A stretch of DNA of 64,000 nucleotides, taken from positions 5,474,445 through 5,538,444 of the forward strand of contig ML681964.1 of assembly GCA_007922195.1 (NCBI GenBank), read 5' to 3'. Of this stretch, positions 1-11,639 are shown piece after piece; position 1 is the first letter of the stretch, and each line of letters starts with the position of its first letter. A program made the translations under genes and the position numbers. Under the pieces are notes generated by a model. The model had not been told where the DNA came from and did not search any database. It was given only the letters and a program-made list of their open reading frames with translations. The stretch comes from Podocnemis expansa (Eukaryota > Chordata > Testudines > Podocnemididae).

Positions 1-2002
1 TAAACCAGGACGAGTGGTTGCTAATTAATAGATTCAGTTTCCTAAGGTTATGAGGTTGGTTATCTGTTGGTATTGGATTGTTTATTAATATGCTGCAGAA
101 ATAAACTAGCCAATGAAACATGTGACTATCATTTATTTATCTGCCTGCTACTTGGCTTCTAGCTTGATTTAAACCATGTACAATTTCCAGTTATTTATGA
201 TTCAGTTGAATACTGCCACTAGATGTTCTATGCATCCCTGGCCAATCATGCGTGAGTGGATTAGAATTTTCTACATAAATGTCTGCCCATTTTTAGTATG
301 ATGTCATAAGATAAAGACTCATAAAAATGCAAACTATTTACTGATGAAAAATGTAATAGTGGAACTTAAAAAAAAAAAAAAGGATATTTCCAAGTTGCTA
401 ACAAAGTGGTAAAGGTAGCATTTGCAGCTGCCTATTTCCTTGGAACAAGAGAACATAAGCATAAAAGGAAATTGGCAAGCTAGTAAGGTATTGACCTCAT
501 CTGTCCTTCTTGGAAGAATTAGGCTAAGATATCAGATACATCAAAGAGGTTCAGATCATTTAAAGGCTTAGATAGAACCCTCTGGCTTACAGTCCTGTGT
601 TGGCAACCCGCATCAAGTCTCTGGCATAACGTAAGTCCTCCTGTTGAGGATCACTTTGAAGCAAGCTGAGCGTTACAATACTGATGTAAAAGCCAAGACA
701 GTTGCTTTGACCAATGAGTTGCTGCAGAATATCAGTTTGACATTCCTAAGTAATTGGGGTTTCTGATTTTAGGTTTTAGCTAATAAACACCAATAAAACA
801 TTCTTCATACAAAAAAAGAAAGAGAGAAAGTAGTGGAAAAACACCAGAAATGTTTGCTTGTCTACATGAATCAGTAATGTGGATGTTGGGGGGCAGGCAG
901 GTGTAATTTCTAAAGTGCACAAGTGTGTTTCCTGTTAATTGGTCCATGTAGATTCTTCTAGGGAGCACTTCAGGTTTCCTTATACACATTAACATGGTTC
1001 AGTTTCAAAATGCACTATGTGAAATCAAACTAGGTAGGGTACAGTGCAAAGATGTTACTCACCACAGTATATACTACTGTGGTGAGTAAATGTATATAAT
1101 ATACATTATTCATTAGAATGAGTGTACACACACACACACACACACAGAGATGGTTGGTAGGAAGGTAGATAGAAAAATCAAAAAAACAAAAAACAAAAAA
1201 CAAAAAACCCAATCCCAATTTCTGGACAGCTACATTAAACTCAAATTTCCCTAAACCCAGTCCCAAAATTAAATAAATAAAGCTTGAAAAACAGAAATCC
1301 TATAAGTAACACCAACAATAGACTCTTTGAAGGGCATAATTTTGGTTTTTAAATCAGTGCTTTGGAAGTTTTAAAACAAATCAAGTACAAAAGTAATAAC
1401 TCCTGATGATGTTAAAAAGAAAAAATCGATTGTGTTAATCCTTTGGCAGCTGCTGTAAAAGTTCACAGAAGCCTACGGGCAAACCAAAGTTTTATGATGT
1501 ATATGGTTGTGGTAATATTTCTGACCCTTCACAGGTAAATCTTTTCTCCAGTGCTATGCAGTCAGATGGCTGGATGATTCTTTGGCAGAAGAGTGCTAGT
1601 TTTATAGGATTTTCCAAAGGCATCACCTAGGTACTGAAAAACACATAATAGCAACACAAGATTTATTTGATAGTGGAACTGGGACTGTTCCAGTTCCAGC
1701 CATTACTTTAGCTGAATAGATGTGCTTCCCAAAGCTGTTTCTGTAAGCAAATTTTTGAGGTGAAACTTGTATTTTATTTTATTCAAAGAACAATGAAAGT
1801 ATTAGAATATAATCCCTTTTTTAACCTATGCTTTTTGGGATGAAAACTGCAACTCATATCACTCAGAAGGGAAAGATTATTTTTGGTTTCTATTTCTCTT
1901 CACATAAGCCATTTTTATAGCTATAGATCCCCTCTATAAAAAGAATTAAGACCTAAATTTTCAGAAATGACTACTAATTTGCAGTGACTCAATTTTTGTG
2001 CG
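1..2002. other. Unrecognised AT-rich DNA
   Basis: No gene, RNA or transposon ends are recognised here. Open frames are short and interrupted. The only distinct structure is a short CA microsatellite near 1126-1146. Confidence 0.6.
1126..1146. repeat. (CA)n microsatellite
   Basis: About ten uninterrupted CA dinucleotides, a simple sequence repeat typical of vertebrate DNA. Confidence 0.95.
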
Positions 2003-2455
2003 CCTTTGGCTATATTTACATATACAGTGGCATGTAGAGTATAGACACTGCCCATCTTGCAAGTGAATATATAGCAATATAGACAATGAAACATAGCTAA
2101 GCCAAATAAAGTAGAGAGAATACCTTAGAGACCTGAACCCCCATGTTATATACCCTAAACTGGTCTCTGCATGCCCATGCAGTGCCTCCCACATCTACGT
2201 TGCTATTTACTGGAACCTTTTCTGCTTGCAGGAAAAGGTTTCAGCAGTGGTAAAAGTCTCTGACTCTGGGGAGCTGCCAGAGCTTTTCTCTGATGCCTTC
2301 CCACTACCTGTGCCTGTCCCTGCTGTCAACTTTCACCATCACATGTAGCTACACACTACAGTGACAAATGTGGATGCATCATGCCTTTTACTGTGGCTTG
2401 TAGCTACACATGTAGTGTCTGTTCTCTACATCACCCTAAGTGTAGACATAGCTTT
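2003..2455. mobile_element. MITE-like element with hAT-style ends (candidate)
   Basis: The left end reads GGCTATATTTACATATAC. The right end, read in reverse complement, gives AGCTATGTCTACACTTAG. Both are variants of the GGC(T/A)ATGTCTACACTG terminus that recurs in this window at 11.07, 47.97 and 59.1 kb. Similarity between the arms continues inward through a GATGTAGAG-like block. No ORF of note lies inside. Target duplications were not resolved, so the superfamily (hAT suspected) is inference. Confidence 0.5.
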
Positions 2456-2714
2456 ACACAAGACACCTTGAAAGGCCTGATTTTCATGGGTGGGGGTGTT
2501 GATGCTGAAAATTTTCAGTGGCAGGGGGAAGAGGGGAGAAATACACCACAGGCCCTTCTAAGGTATCTCAAGGCAGAGACCCTAAAATTAAGGCATCCAA
2601 AAAATCACTAGTTGCTTTTGAAAAATTAATTCATTGTGTTTATGAAAGATGCCAGATTAACTGCACCGGAGATTGAAATACTCTCTTTACCAGGAGAAGA
2701 GTTACAGCAGGGGA

Positions 2715-2892
2715 GGAAAAAAAGGCAAGGAGTCTTGTGGCATTTAAAGACTAACAGATTTATTTATTGTATGAGCTTTCATGTGAGAAAATCTCCCATG
2801 AAAGCTCATGCAATAAATAAATGTTAGTCTTTAAGTGCCACGAGACTTCTTACTTTTTTTGCTTTACTAGACTAACACAGCTGCCCCTTTGG
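2715..2892. mobile_element. Penelope-derived foldback, copy A
   Basis: This is an almost continuous hairpin. AGTCTTGTGGCATTTAAAGA on the left pairs with TCTTTAAGTGCCACGAGACT on the right, and the central arms meet at GAGCTTTCATG/CATGAAAGCTC. The 3' consensus tail, ending in ACTAACACAGCTGCCCCTTT, is present on the right. The arms have fused across the hammerhead stem II, so the CTGACGA core is lost from both halves. Probable target duplication: AGCAGGGGA (2706-2714) and AGCAGGGA (2893-2900). The family is assigned by similarity to the larger copy at 28.9 kb, which also has coding sequence. Confidence 0.8.
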
Positions 2893-2900
2893 AGCAGGGA

Positions 2901-3487
2901 AGCAGCAGTACAAGTTTCACCACACTGCATTGCTAACATGCCTGAGGCTTCACTTAAAAAGGCCAGCTCAAGTGGAAGGGGTAGTTCAGTCTCCACACTC
3001 ACTCAGTTCATGGCACCTCTAGTGCCAATTAAGTCAGGTTTAGTTACGTGACCTGAATTAGCTACCAATACGAGCCAAAACATAACTACAGAAGAGCCAT
3101 AAAGTGGAGATCATTTTGATGTATAAGCAAGCATTTATATTTACGGATTTGTAATTCCAAATCATGCCCATAAATTATAGTCCTTCCTGCTTTTTTGCAT
3201 TCAGGCTCTGACCCTAGTATTCCCCAAACAAAAAAAAAGTAGCTCATCTTTTTCAACAAGGACAGAAACAATTTTATTTGCGCTAACACAGTATTCACAT
3301 TGTTCATGAGTACTCAGATGCCACTCGGGTGCTTGTAGAACTTTCCTGCCACATTTTTAGTTATTTTCCTTTTTTAAAAAAAAGAGTGTCCCTCCCCCCC
3401 CCCCCCCCCCGAGGGAAAAAATAAATTTTGGATTAGATGGCCACTTGCACACCACCAGCAAATGCTCAAGAAAATCAACTCTAAAAG
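2901..3487. other. Unrecognised sequence with a poly-C run
   Basis: No gene or repeat family is recognised. A homopolymeric C tract occurs near 3393-3411. Confidence 0.55.
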
Positions 3488-5333
3488 ACTTTGTCTACCC
3501 GGGGGGAGGGGGGGGGGGCGCCTGAAAGTTGACTTAACAAGGTCCACTTTAAGTCAACCTTGTTAAGTCAACTGCAGGATATGTCTGCCGTGGACAGGAA
3601 GCAGACATGCCCATGGTGCCCCTCCTCCTATACCACCCCTGGGCCCAACTGGGTACCCTCAGGCGGATTGGCCCCTGGAGCCGATTGGCCTGGGGCCCCG
3701 ATCTGGCTTCTGCCTCTGGCGAGGAGCCGGGTGGGCAAAGAGGTGCTAAGAGCCCGATTTTGCTCCCACCCCCTTTCCACCAACAGCAGGGGCTAGGAGC
3801 CCACTCCTGACAGCAGTCACAAGTGACTCCAGGCTGACATGACTGCCGAGTCACTTGTCACCATGGGCAGGAGGCTCGGAAGCCTGGTCAATTTCACTTC
3901 TTGAGTGGGGCTCTGCAGCCTGGTCAGTTTCACTCCTGTGAAACTGACCAAGCAGCCAAGCCTCCTGCCCAGGACGAGAAGTGACTTGGGGCCAAATTTG
4001 GCCCAGGCCACTTGTGACCACCCGCAGGAGCTGGCTCCAAATCCCTACTGCCTGTGGAAAGTGGGTGGGAGCAAGATTGGGTTCCTAGCCCCTCTTTGCC
4101 AGCCCCGCTACCTGAGGAGAGGGGCCTGGAGTGCGATGGCACTTCCCAGCCCATCTCCACAGGTGGTGGGGACAGAGAGGGACTAGGAGCCCAACCCGGC
4201 TCCAAGCCCCTCTCAGCAGCCAGGGAAGCAGGTAGCTGGCATCTCCCCTGGCTGGAACGGGCATCTTCCCTGTCCACCTGCAAGCGGCAAGGGGCAAAGC
4301 CAGCTCCCCACTTCTAGCCAGGGGTGATGCAGGTTCCTCCCACCCCTGACCACTTGCAAGTAGCCAAGGGAGATGCCGGCTCCCTGGTTTCCTGGCCACT
4401 TGCAAGGGACCAGGGGACAAGTCAGCTCCCCACGCCCCATGGCAGGAGTGAGCTACCGGCCCCTGCATATGGCAGAGAGTGGCTAAGAGCCCAACATAGC
4501 TCTCAGCCCTTCTCTACAGACTGCTGGGGCTCAGACCTGGATCCAAGCAGAGGTGTCCCTAGAGGGGAACTTAGGGGTGTGGGGCCCAGGGCGAATCACC
4601 CTCCACAGGGCCCCCTCCACCCACCTACACTGGGGGTGGGGCCAGCCCTTGCACTGCCCCCCCCATGCCAGGGACCAGGTGAGTGGGCAAAAGGGTGGTC
4701 CGCCACTGCAGCACTGCCGGTCCACCTCCCCTGCCACATGCGCTGCTCTGGGCTCCCTGCCAGAGCAGCAGGGAGGAGGCGGGGGAGCAGTGATACCAGC
4801 TCCGCACTGCCTCCTGCCCCCTCCCCACTGCTCCTGCACGGAGCTCAGGGCAGCACGCATGGCAGGGAGAGGGTGATGGACCGGCAGTGGCACTGCAGCA
4901 GCAGACCAGCCTTTTGCCCACTTGCCTGGTCCCCAGGATGGAGGGGGGAGGCGGGGGTGGCCACGTGGGGCCCCCAAAAGTGCAGAGCCTAGGGCAGCTG
5001 CCCCTTCTGCCCCCTCTTAAGGATGGCCCTGGCTCCAAGCCCATCTGGCTCCAGCAGCTTGCTCTGCAGAGCAAGCACCTCTGAGTTGGTCAATTTCACA
5101 GACTCCTCCAGAGGGCAGGAGCCAGACTGGGCCCGCAGGCTGGATCTGGTGGGAGCCCATCACACCTAGGGGTGGGGAAGGTGGCAGGCCCTGCCCCGTA
5201 AAGTCAACTTAAATGCTTAAGTCAACTCACAGGGCAGGAGTTATTATGTCAACTTAAATATAGACTGGCCTTAACTTAGGTCGACTTAAAGGGCTTTAAG
5301 TCAACATAAGCCCTTAGTGTAGACAAAACCAAA
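3488..5333. mobile_element. Large non-autonomous DNA element with GC-rich core (candidate)
   Basis: The left end starts CTTTGTCTACCC. The right end, read in reverse complement, starts TTTTGTCTACACTAAGGG. Both are followed inward by multiple AAGTTGACTTAA or AAGTCAACTT blocks, so the ends form degenerate inverted repeats typical of hAT-like MITEs. The roughly 1.5-kb core (3590-5160) is strikingly GC-rich compared with its AT-rich surroundings. It is built of degenerate repeated phrases such as GGCTAGGAGCCC and CAAGTAGCCAAGGG variants. Its long overlapping open frames on both strands follow from GC content and low stop density and are not genes. No transposase is present. Confidence 0.5.
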
Positions 5334-5749
5334 CAGCTTATGGGTTGATTTCTTTCTCCTCATAAGCCCTTTAGCAAAGAACAATGAATAATAAAATACA
5401 CTTGTAAAATTCAGGATTCATTCATGAACTGAACAAAGGGCTAAATTCACAACGAATAATTAAACCAGCTGGTCTTTTAATCAAATCGTACTGTGGTTGT
5501 AACTGAGATAAACCTATCCCTTCAGGAGTATTTATTCGTTTCTTTTCTGTGAGCATTTCACCCCGTTTATTAAAACTATCAATCTTAACAATCTCTGTAA
5601 CCAATGTGTTTGGCTCTTTTATTTCATCTGTCAACCTGTTCTCACACAGAACATTAGACAGTTTAGATTCTGACACTCCTACTCATGGCGAGTAGCAACT
5701 TACTATCTATACAGTCCCATTGATTTCAGTGAAGTTACTTGCAGTGGAA
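5334..5749. other. Unrecognised AT-rich DNA
   Basis: Nothing recognisable as a gene. The 84-codon minus-strand frame here has no domain I can identify. Confidence 0.5.
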
Positions 5750-5945
5750 GTTCCAAATGGGCGGCCATGTTAGTTTAGTTTAGCAAAAAAGAGGCAAAGA
5801 GTCTTCTGGCACTTGAAGACTAAAAACAGCTCTATTCAATGCCTTGCATCTTGCCAGGTTCCAGGGGACAGCCATGTTAGTCTAGTTCAGCAAAAGAAGC
5901 AAGGAGTCTTTAAGTGCTACAGGACTCCCTGCTTCTTTTGCAGAG
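5750..5945. mobile_element. Penelope-derived tail fragments (two partial copies)
   Basis: Two copies of the family's antisense 3' end (TTCCAAATGGGCGGCCATG and TTCCAGGGGACAGCCATG, each followed by TTAGTxTAGTT and AGCAA) sit about 100 bp apart. The second is followed by a small hairpin, GCAAAAGAAGCAAGGAGTC against GACTCCCTGCTTCTTTTGC. No hammerhead core remains in either. Confidence 0.65.
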
Positions 5946-8900
5946 AAAGGTACTGCTCAATGTAAAAGTATTGACTTGATATGCCTGATTTTAATCCAAC
6001 TAATAGGATTTTTTTTCTTCCCAGCCTTATTCTTAAAATCAGTAACCCAGTCAGGCATTTTTTAGATTTATCTAAGGTTTGATATTCCATACTGTACCTT
6101 GCACATCTTTTGTGACAATTGATCCAAAGCTTCTGCCTGCTTTGGAATTTACCATGAAAGTAGGTCAGGTTATTTTCAGTAAAGAATGTTATAAAACAGG
6201 CATCAGAGAACCAATAGAGAAACTAGATTACTTTAAACCAAAAAGCACATTTTGATGTAATCCAAAGACTAGTGAAACTGTGCTTGTTAAAAAACAGATG
6301 ATGTGGAGTTTGAACTCAATGAATCAAAATTGGCTTGTTAAATATCAGACATAATTAGTGGACAAAATAATGAAGAGATATGCTATTCCACTCAACAGTC
6401 CCTTCGTGGATCCTTAAACAAAGACTTGCAGAGCAAAAACAAAGATTAGACAGAGGAAGAACAGACTAAGACTACTAAAGTAAGCATCAATGTAATGGCT
6501 GCCACCTCCACCAACTCCTAAGACATCAGGGTTTAATCATCTTGATTCTGAGAGAAGTCCTGACCAGATGAATCCAGAAAGAGGGATCCACAGATGACAT
6601 CATCATCCTTACGAGCACTGGCTGAATTCCAAACAGCATCTTAGATGAAATGGGATCAGACCTTAACAACAGCAGCAGCAACTGCTGCTGAAACACATCT
6701 CAAACAACTTCTCTTTTACCCAAAAGGTCAGTTATTACCACCTAAGGGACTGTCAAACAAGGGGGAAGGGAGTTTCTTCTAAAACTCTGTATAGAGAGAG
6801 GGAAAGGGAAGAAGAAATGTCATTGCAAACAAAAGCCTGGCTCAGATTTGCCCTTGGACTATACAGATTTCTTCAAAGTAATCTATTATTATAGAAAGGA
6901 TGAACATCTGTGTAAGGTAAGCTCTGCTTAGATCAAAAAATATTGCAAATAATGAAAAGTAAAGTAGTTTTCTCTCATCCATGGAATGTGTCAGGACAAG
7001 AGGAAGCTTGGTCAGAGGGCTACCAAATACTTATTGGCTGGCCTAAGGAAAACTACAGGAGACTGTTAGAGAACAGAGGCACAGGGACCCTTTTTTGTTA
7101 AGACAAACCCCATTTCTGACTTTCCCCTTCCACCATGTCTAACAAGGCAACATACTAGTTTCCTGTACTCTACATGAATTCTTTTCCATGTAATCAGGTC
7201 CTATAATAATTAGAGGTAATATGTTTGCCCACCCAAAGCATTTTGAGTTTTCACAAGTAGAAGAATAGCAAAATACATCCAGAATCCTTCAAATGAGGTC
7301 CTTGCTAGTGAAATGATAACATTTCCTCTTTTTCTTGTCTTTTCAGGTACTTGGTGTTGTGGACTCAGGGGGTCTGGTCTATGCTCCGGTGGTAACCACT
7401 CTTTTGGGAAAGGCCTCTTTAATATGCCAAACCCAAAGAGTCCACACAGTTTCCCATGTGCAGACCCAGGCTTCCATGAAAGGGTTGTACTCTACATCTT
7501 CAGGGCACAGTGCTCTCAGTAAAAGCTTGCCATGACACCAGGCACCTTTTCAAGTAATAATTGATTAGTCATGTACAACCTGAGAGTTTTTAGGTTAATG
7601 TACAGAAGCAAAAGGTTAAGACAGTTCAAAGTGGCCAGCAGCAGAGCTTCAACCAACTAAGACACTCTGGAATTCATCTGGATTTCTCTCCCTCACATAA
7701 TCAGTCCCAGCTGAGCACTTGTATCACTCCAAAGTCCAGCTCTTAACAGACATCTGACACCTTTCCCTTTTCTCTTCCTGCTCAAGTCTTTACTCTGCTC
7801 TCCTACAAAGACGCAAGGGTAGGGTGGGGGATTTTTCCTTCCTTTCCACTGTTGGTTGCTCGGTACTCTGGTCATCAAAATCACCAGACTAGACTCAGGA
7901 TCAATTTGAAACGAACACTCAGCTTTATTCTGGATGCTGCAGCATGGAGCTCTTACCTGAGAATGAGCTCAGGTTCCTGCTCTTTCTGTGGTGCCTATAT
8001 ACATACTGGTCTTACATATGCATGATCTTATTAGCATTTCTGCCCAGTAACTGCCAGTATTGTAACAACATTGAAACATTTGGTATCAAATCAGAAAAAG
8101 AACATTACATAACTTGCTAAAAGCTTCTCTATCACTCAAGCTAGACTCCATTTTGTTTTTCACTCAGATTCCATTTTGCTTACCATTACCTTCTCCATAC
8201 CTTCAACAACCTATCAAAAACCATTTTTTATAAACGTTTTCCACAGTACAAATGTCCCGGCCATTGGAGTTACCACTGTCTTTCTGGATCCTCCAAAGAT
8301 ATAGGTCAGTTTCTCCAATCTTTAACAATCTATTCACATGACCCTGGTAGTTACACAACCCAAACATTTGTCCCAGGAACATTTTAATCTTTTAACCATT
8401 TGACCAGCAATCTCCAGTCAATTAAGTCACTGTCACATGTCTCATTCATAAAAAAAATATTACAGAACATTCCCATTTTCTCATACTTGGTTCCAGTATG
8501 ATTTAGGTATCAGAGCACCTCAAAGACCTTTTCCTAGGGCCAGTAATACCTTTTGTTAGGGCAATGAAATTATTCTGATTGTGTTTTATTTAACTAAATC
8601 ATACGGTTTAAATTAAAGGCATTACAAAAAGGATGAGAACTGTTTTCCTCTGCTACACACTGAGACAGACTTGTAATTAATTCTTGGCCTGTTGGACCAT
8701 ATATTTCAGCTTTTGTATTTTTTCCTTTATAGTCTTGAGGTCTGAACTAGCTAACACTGAAGCCAATGAAAGTCTTTCAATGAGAGCTGTATTGGGCCCT
8801 TGATATTTTACAGTTCAGAATGCAAAAAAAAAAAAAAAAAAAAATACAGCTACTTAAACACGTTTTTCTTAACCTCTATATATTTTAAATAGCAGTTTTG

Positions 8901-9580
8901 TGGCTTTTGGATACTCACTTAAAATACCAATTTAAAAGACAAGAACTCCTCAGAAATAATCTACATCTTACTTCAATATACTTTGCTTTCATCCATAGAA
9001 TACTTTTCATTAATTGCCATATATTTGATCTGAGCAGAGCTTGCCATACATAGGTGTTCACTGCGTCACTAGAAATAGGTTACTTTGAAGAAGTCTGCAT
9101 AGTCAAAGGGCAAATCACTTTGAAATCAGATGGAAGTAATGGGCTCATCTCATTGGAAAATGTGTGCTTGATTATTAGAAAACTGGAAAGACTTTAAAAA
9201 TCAGAATGTTGTTCAGTCCTATCTCATCTTAGATGTCCTACTGTTTGTCTCTTTTTTAATCTCTATTTAAGATATTTATTTAAGGATCACTTTCCAGGGC
9301 ATAAATGGGAGTTCAGTTCCTAGCTTCCATTGCCTTTAAAGTTTAATGGGCAAAGAATTCATTAGCTATCATACTTACAATAATTTTTTTTAAAGAAAGG
9401 TGGAACTCCAAGAAAACTAATTGTGACATTATCTCTTCCAAATGTTTTATTCTCTTTCATTTCAAGGGTGTCCTTATAGTCAGCAGAAAAACTATCATTT
9501 CCCTATGAAAACAACATATATTTAATTCCCTAATTGCTTCTAATTAGTACTGTAATTTAATTCACCACGAAAAGTGAGTC
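5946..9580. other. Long unrecognised interval
   Basis: AT-rich DNA without recognised coding sequence or clear repeat ends. A poly-A run of about 20 lies at 8824-8844. An open frame at 7313-7535 begins just after a pyrimidine tract and AG (see rejected items). The segment at about 7900-8400 has an LTR-like feel but no defining ends were found. Confidence 0.5.
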
Positions 9581-9593
9581 TCTCAGAGGAAAG

Positions 9594-9796
9594 TTCCAAA
9601 GGGGTAGGTAGCCGTTAGTCTAGTTCAGCAAAACAAACAAGGAGTCCTGTGGTAACATTTACTTATTGCATGACCTTTCGTGGGAGAAAATCCCACTGTG
9701 TCAGACACTCAGAAGCTTCTAAGTGGAATTTTCTCCCACAAAAGCTCATGCAATAAATAAATTTGTTAGTCTTTAAGTGCCATGCAACTCCTTATT
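9594..9796. mobile_element. Penelope-derived foldback, copy B
   Basis: Two inverted tails of the same family face each other. The left arm starts TTCCAAAGGGGTAGGTAGCC and the right arm ends near CATGCAACTCCTTAT. The element is bounded by a perfect 13-bp target duplication, TCTCAGAGGAAAG, at 9581-9593 and 9797-9809. This proves insertion as one inverted unit. The left hammerhead, read on the minus strand, has CTGACAC where CTGACGA is expected and is therefore broken. The right arm lacks the CTGA block. Confidence 0.88.
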
Positions 9797-11072
9797 TCTC
9801 AGAGGAAAGACAGTATACTTTACAGCACCTGTGATGCTTGCTTCCAATGAACTCCTCAAATAGCAAGGGGGAAAAAGTCTTGTCTCTACTTCATAACTCT
9901 CTTCCCTACAAATTTATTATGTTGCACCAGGCCTCCGTGTGATCACAAGCACAATAATCAGAATTAAGGAAGGGACTGTGAAATATGAGGCCCATGATGA
10001 CCAAGACAAGACTCATTCACATAAAACACTCTGAAACAATAGAAGGTGGACATACATTGCAGCAATAGAGTATTTTAGAAGTTTAAAGGGATGTTATCAA
10101 GGTTGGCAGACCTGTGACCTACATTCACAGTTTTATCAAAAGTTTTATATTCTACATTCCATGTCTGAGACTATCGTCCCTATGACGAGAAACTACCAGC
10201 CTGTGTCAGTGGGTGTCACATGTCTGGACAGGGCAGAAAGTTTCTATTCTAAGTAGCTGTGGGTCTTATCTCAGCTATTTTTCACCTTTCTGCATGCAGA
10301 AGCATTTCTGGGCAGCTTTACACAAGCACACATTTTTTTAAGTCAGATCCATGACATGCTTGGGCTTAATCATGCATTAGCCTTGTAGAGGAAACATCCT
10401 GCATCATGCCATTCCTGAGGTGAATTTATCTTAGGATACTTTTGTTTTACCTAAAATGATTATCATTAAGTTAAAAGGCTAAGAAAAAAAAGATACTTCA
10501 GATAACCTTCAGCTTCCACATACCTCAAGCCCATGAGACTTTGTTTAATGAAGAGTAAAGCAGTTTCCATACATCAGTGCTAGGAAGCTCTACATAGAAA
10601 AGGTTAAGTACAAATGTTTATCTCCATTCATAAACCAAGAGTTGTTACTCAGAGTCATAATTATATGTTCACTATTGTCCCGAGTTGGTTATAGTTATCA
10701 GAGGTAAATTAGGAATATTTTACTGTATTGGAGAGATTGCTGGAGACACAAGGATCAATTCATGAATGAAGAAAACAGTTGCAAGAACCGGGACTAGGGT
10801 GACCAGATGTCCCAATATTCAGAGCTTTGTTTTTATAGACATCTATCACTCTCCACCCCATCTCAATTTTTTCAGACTTGCTGTCTGGTCACCCAAGCTG
10901 CAGGTGTAATTTCTGTTTTTTGCTTCACAGTTTTATATCTATAACTTGGCCTCCCTGCTGGAGTTTTCTCCCTTTGATTATTCCCAGGCTACCAACCTGT
11001 TTTTTTGGGTTTTTTTTCTCCTCTCCTTCTCCCCTGCTGCTAAGAAGGTACTGTTTGACCTCTCTCAAGTCT
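9797..11072. other. Unrecognised AT-rich DNA
   Basis: No gene, RNA or clear transposon ends seen apart from the target duplication at its left edge. Confidence 0.5.
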
Positions 11073-11196
11073 ATGGCTATATCTACACTAGAAATTTTTG
11101 CCAACAAAAAGATTAATTTGGTGTGTTCACTAGGATTGTTTTGCTGACAAACATCACCTTTTGCCAACAAAAAATAGTTCTAGCATAGACAAGGCC
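11073..11196. mobile_element. Short hAT-like MITE
   Basis: The left end is GGCTATATCTACACTAGAA. The right end, read in reverse complement, is GGCCTTGTCTATGCTAGAA. Both are followed by TTTTTG and TTGGC blocks, giving inverted termini of about 35 bp around an AT-rich core with GCCAACAAAAA repeats. It is non-coding. A target duplication could not be assigned. Confidence 0.65.
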
Positions 11197-11639
11197 TACA
11201 TCACGCTCTTACCACCAGAAGAGATTCAAGCAGAGTATACTGTTAGATGAGACTCATCCCACCCTGATCTGTACATTCAACTAGGATGTCTAATTCACTG
11301 GTATTCCCCTCCACTAGTGGAGTTCACTCGGGAGAGTTCAGTTGGGGCAGTAATGAACTATAAATTGTATCACACCATTATTAACACAATGAAATCAGTC
11401 AAAGGTAACATGAAAAACTAACATTTAGCATTGGTGACACTGTGATACAATGCTTCACATACCAAACAGGACATTCCTCTACTTAGAATAACTGCCACAA
11501 CTGACAATGTGATCTTGAAACTGTTGATAGAAGTTGGACTTTCTTCTGGTAACCATTGTTCTGTGTCTGTTTGTAAATACTTTCAACAGCTTAGCCTAAT
11601 GACATCTTGGTCTTAGGAAACAGTACTTGTGATTGGGCA

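Noticed and set aside
3549..5084. Overlapping long open frames on both strands
   Set aside because: They come from GC-rich repeats with few stop codons. Frames overlap in every phase, and the peptides are Pro/Gly/Trp-rich without domains.
7335..7535. Possible exon: open frame beginning after a pyrimidine tract and CAG at about 7347
   Set aside because: The acceptor-like sequence is suggestive, but the protein has no recognisable domain, there is no partner exon, and the frame ends without a clear donor or poly-A context.
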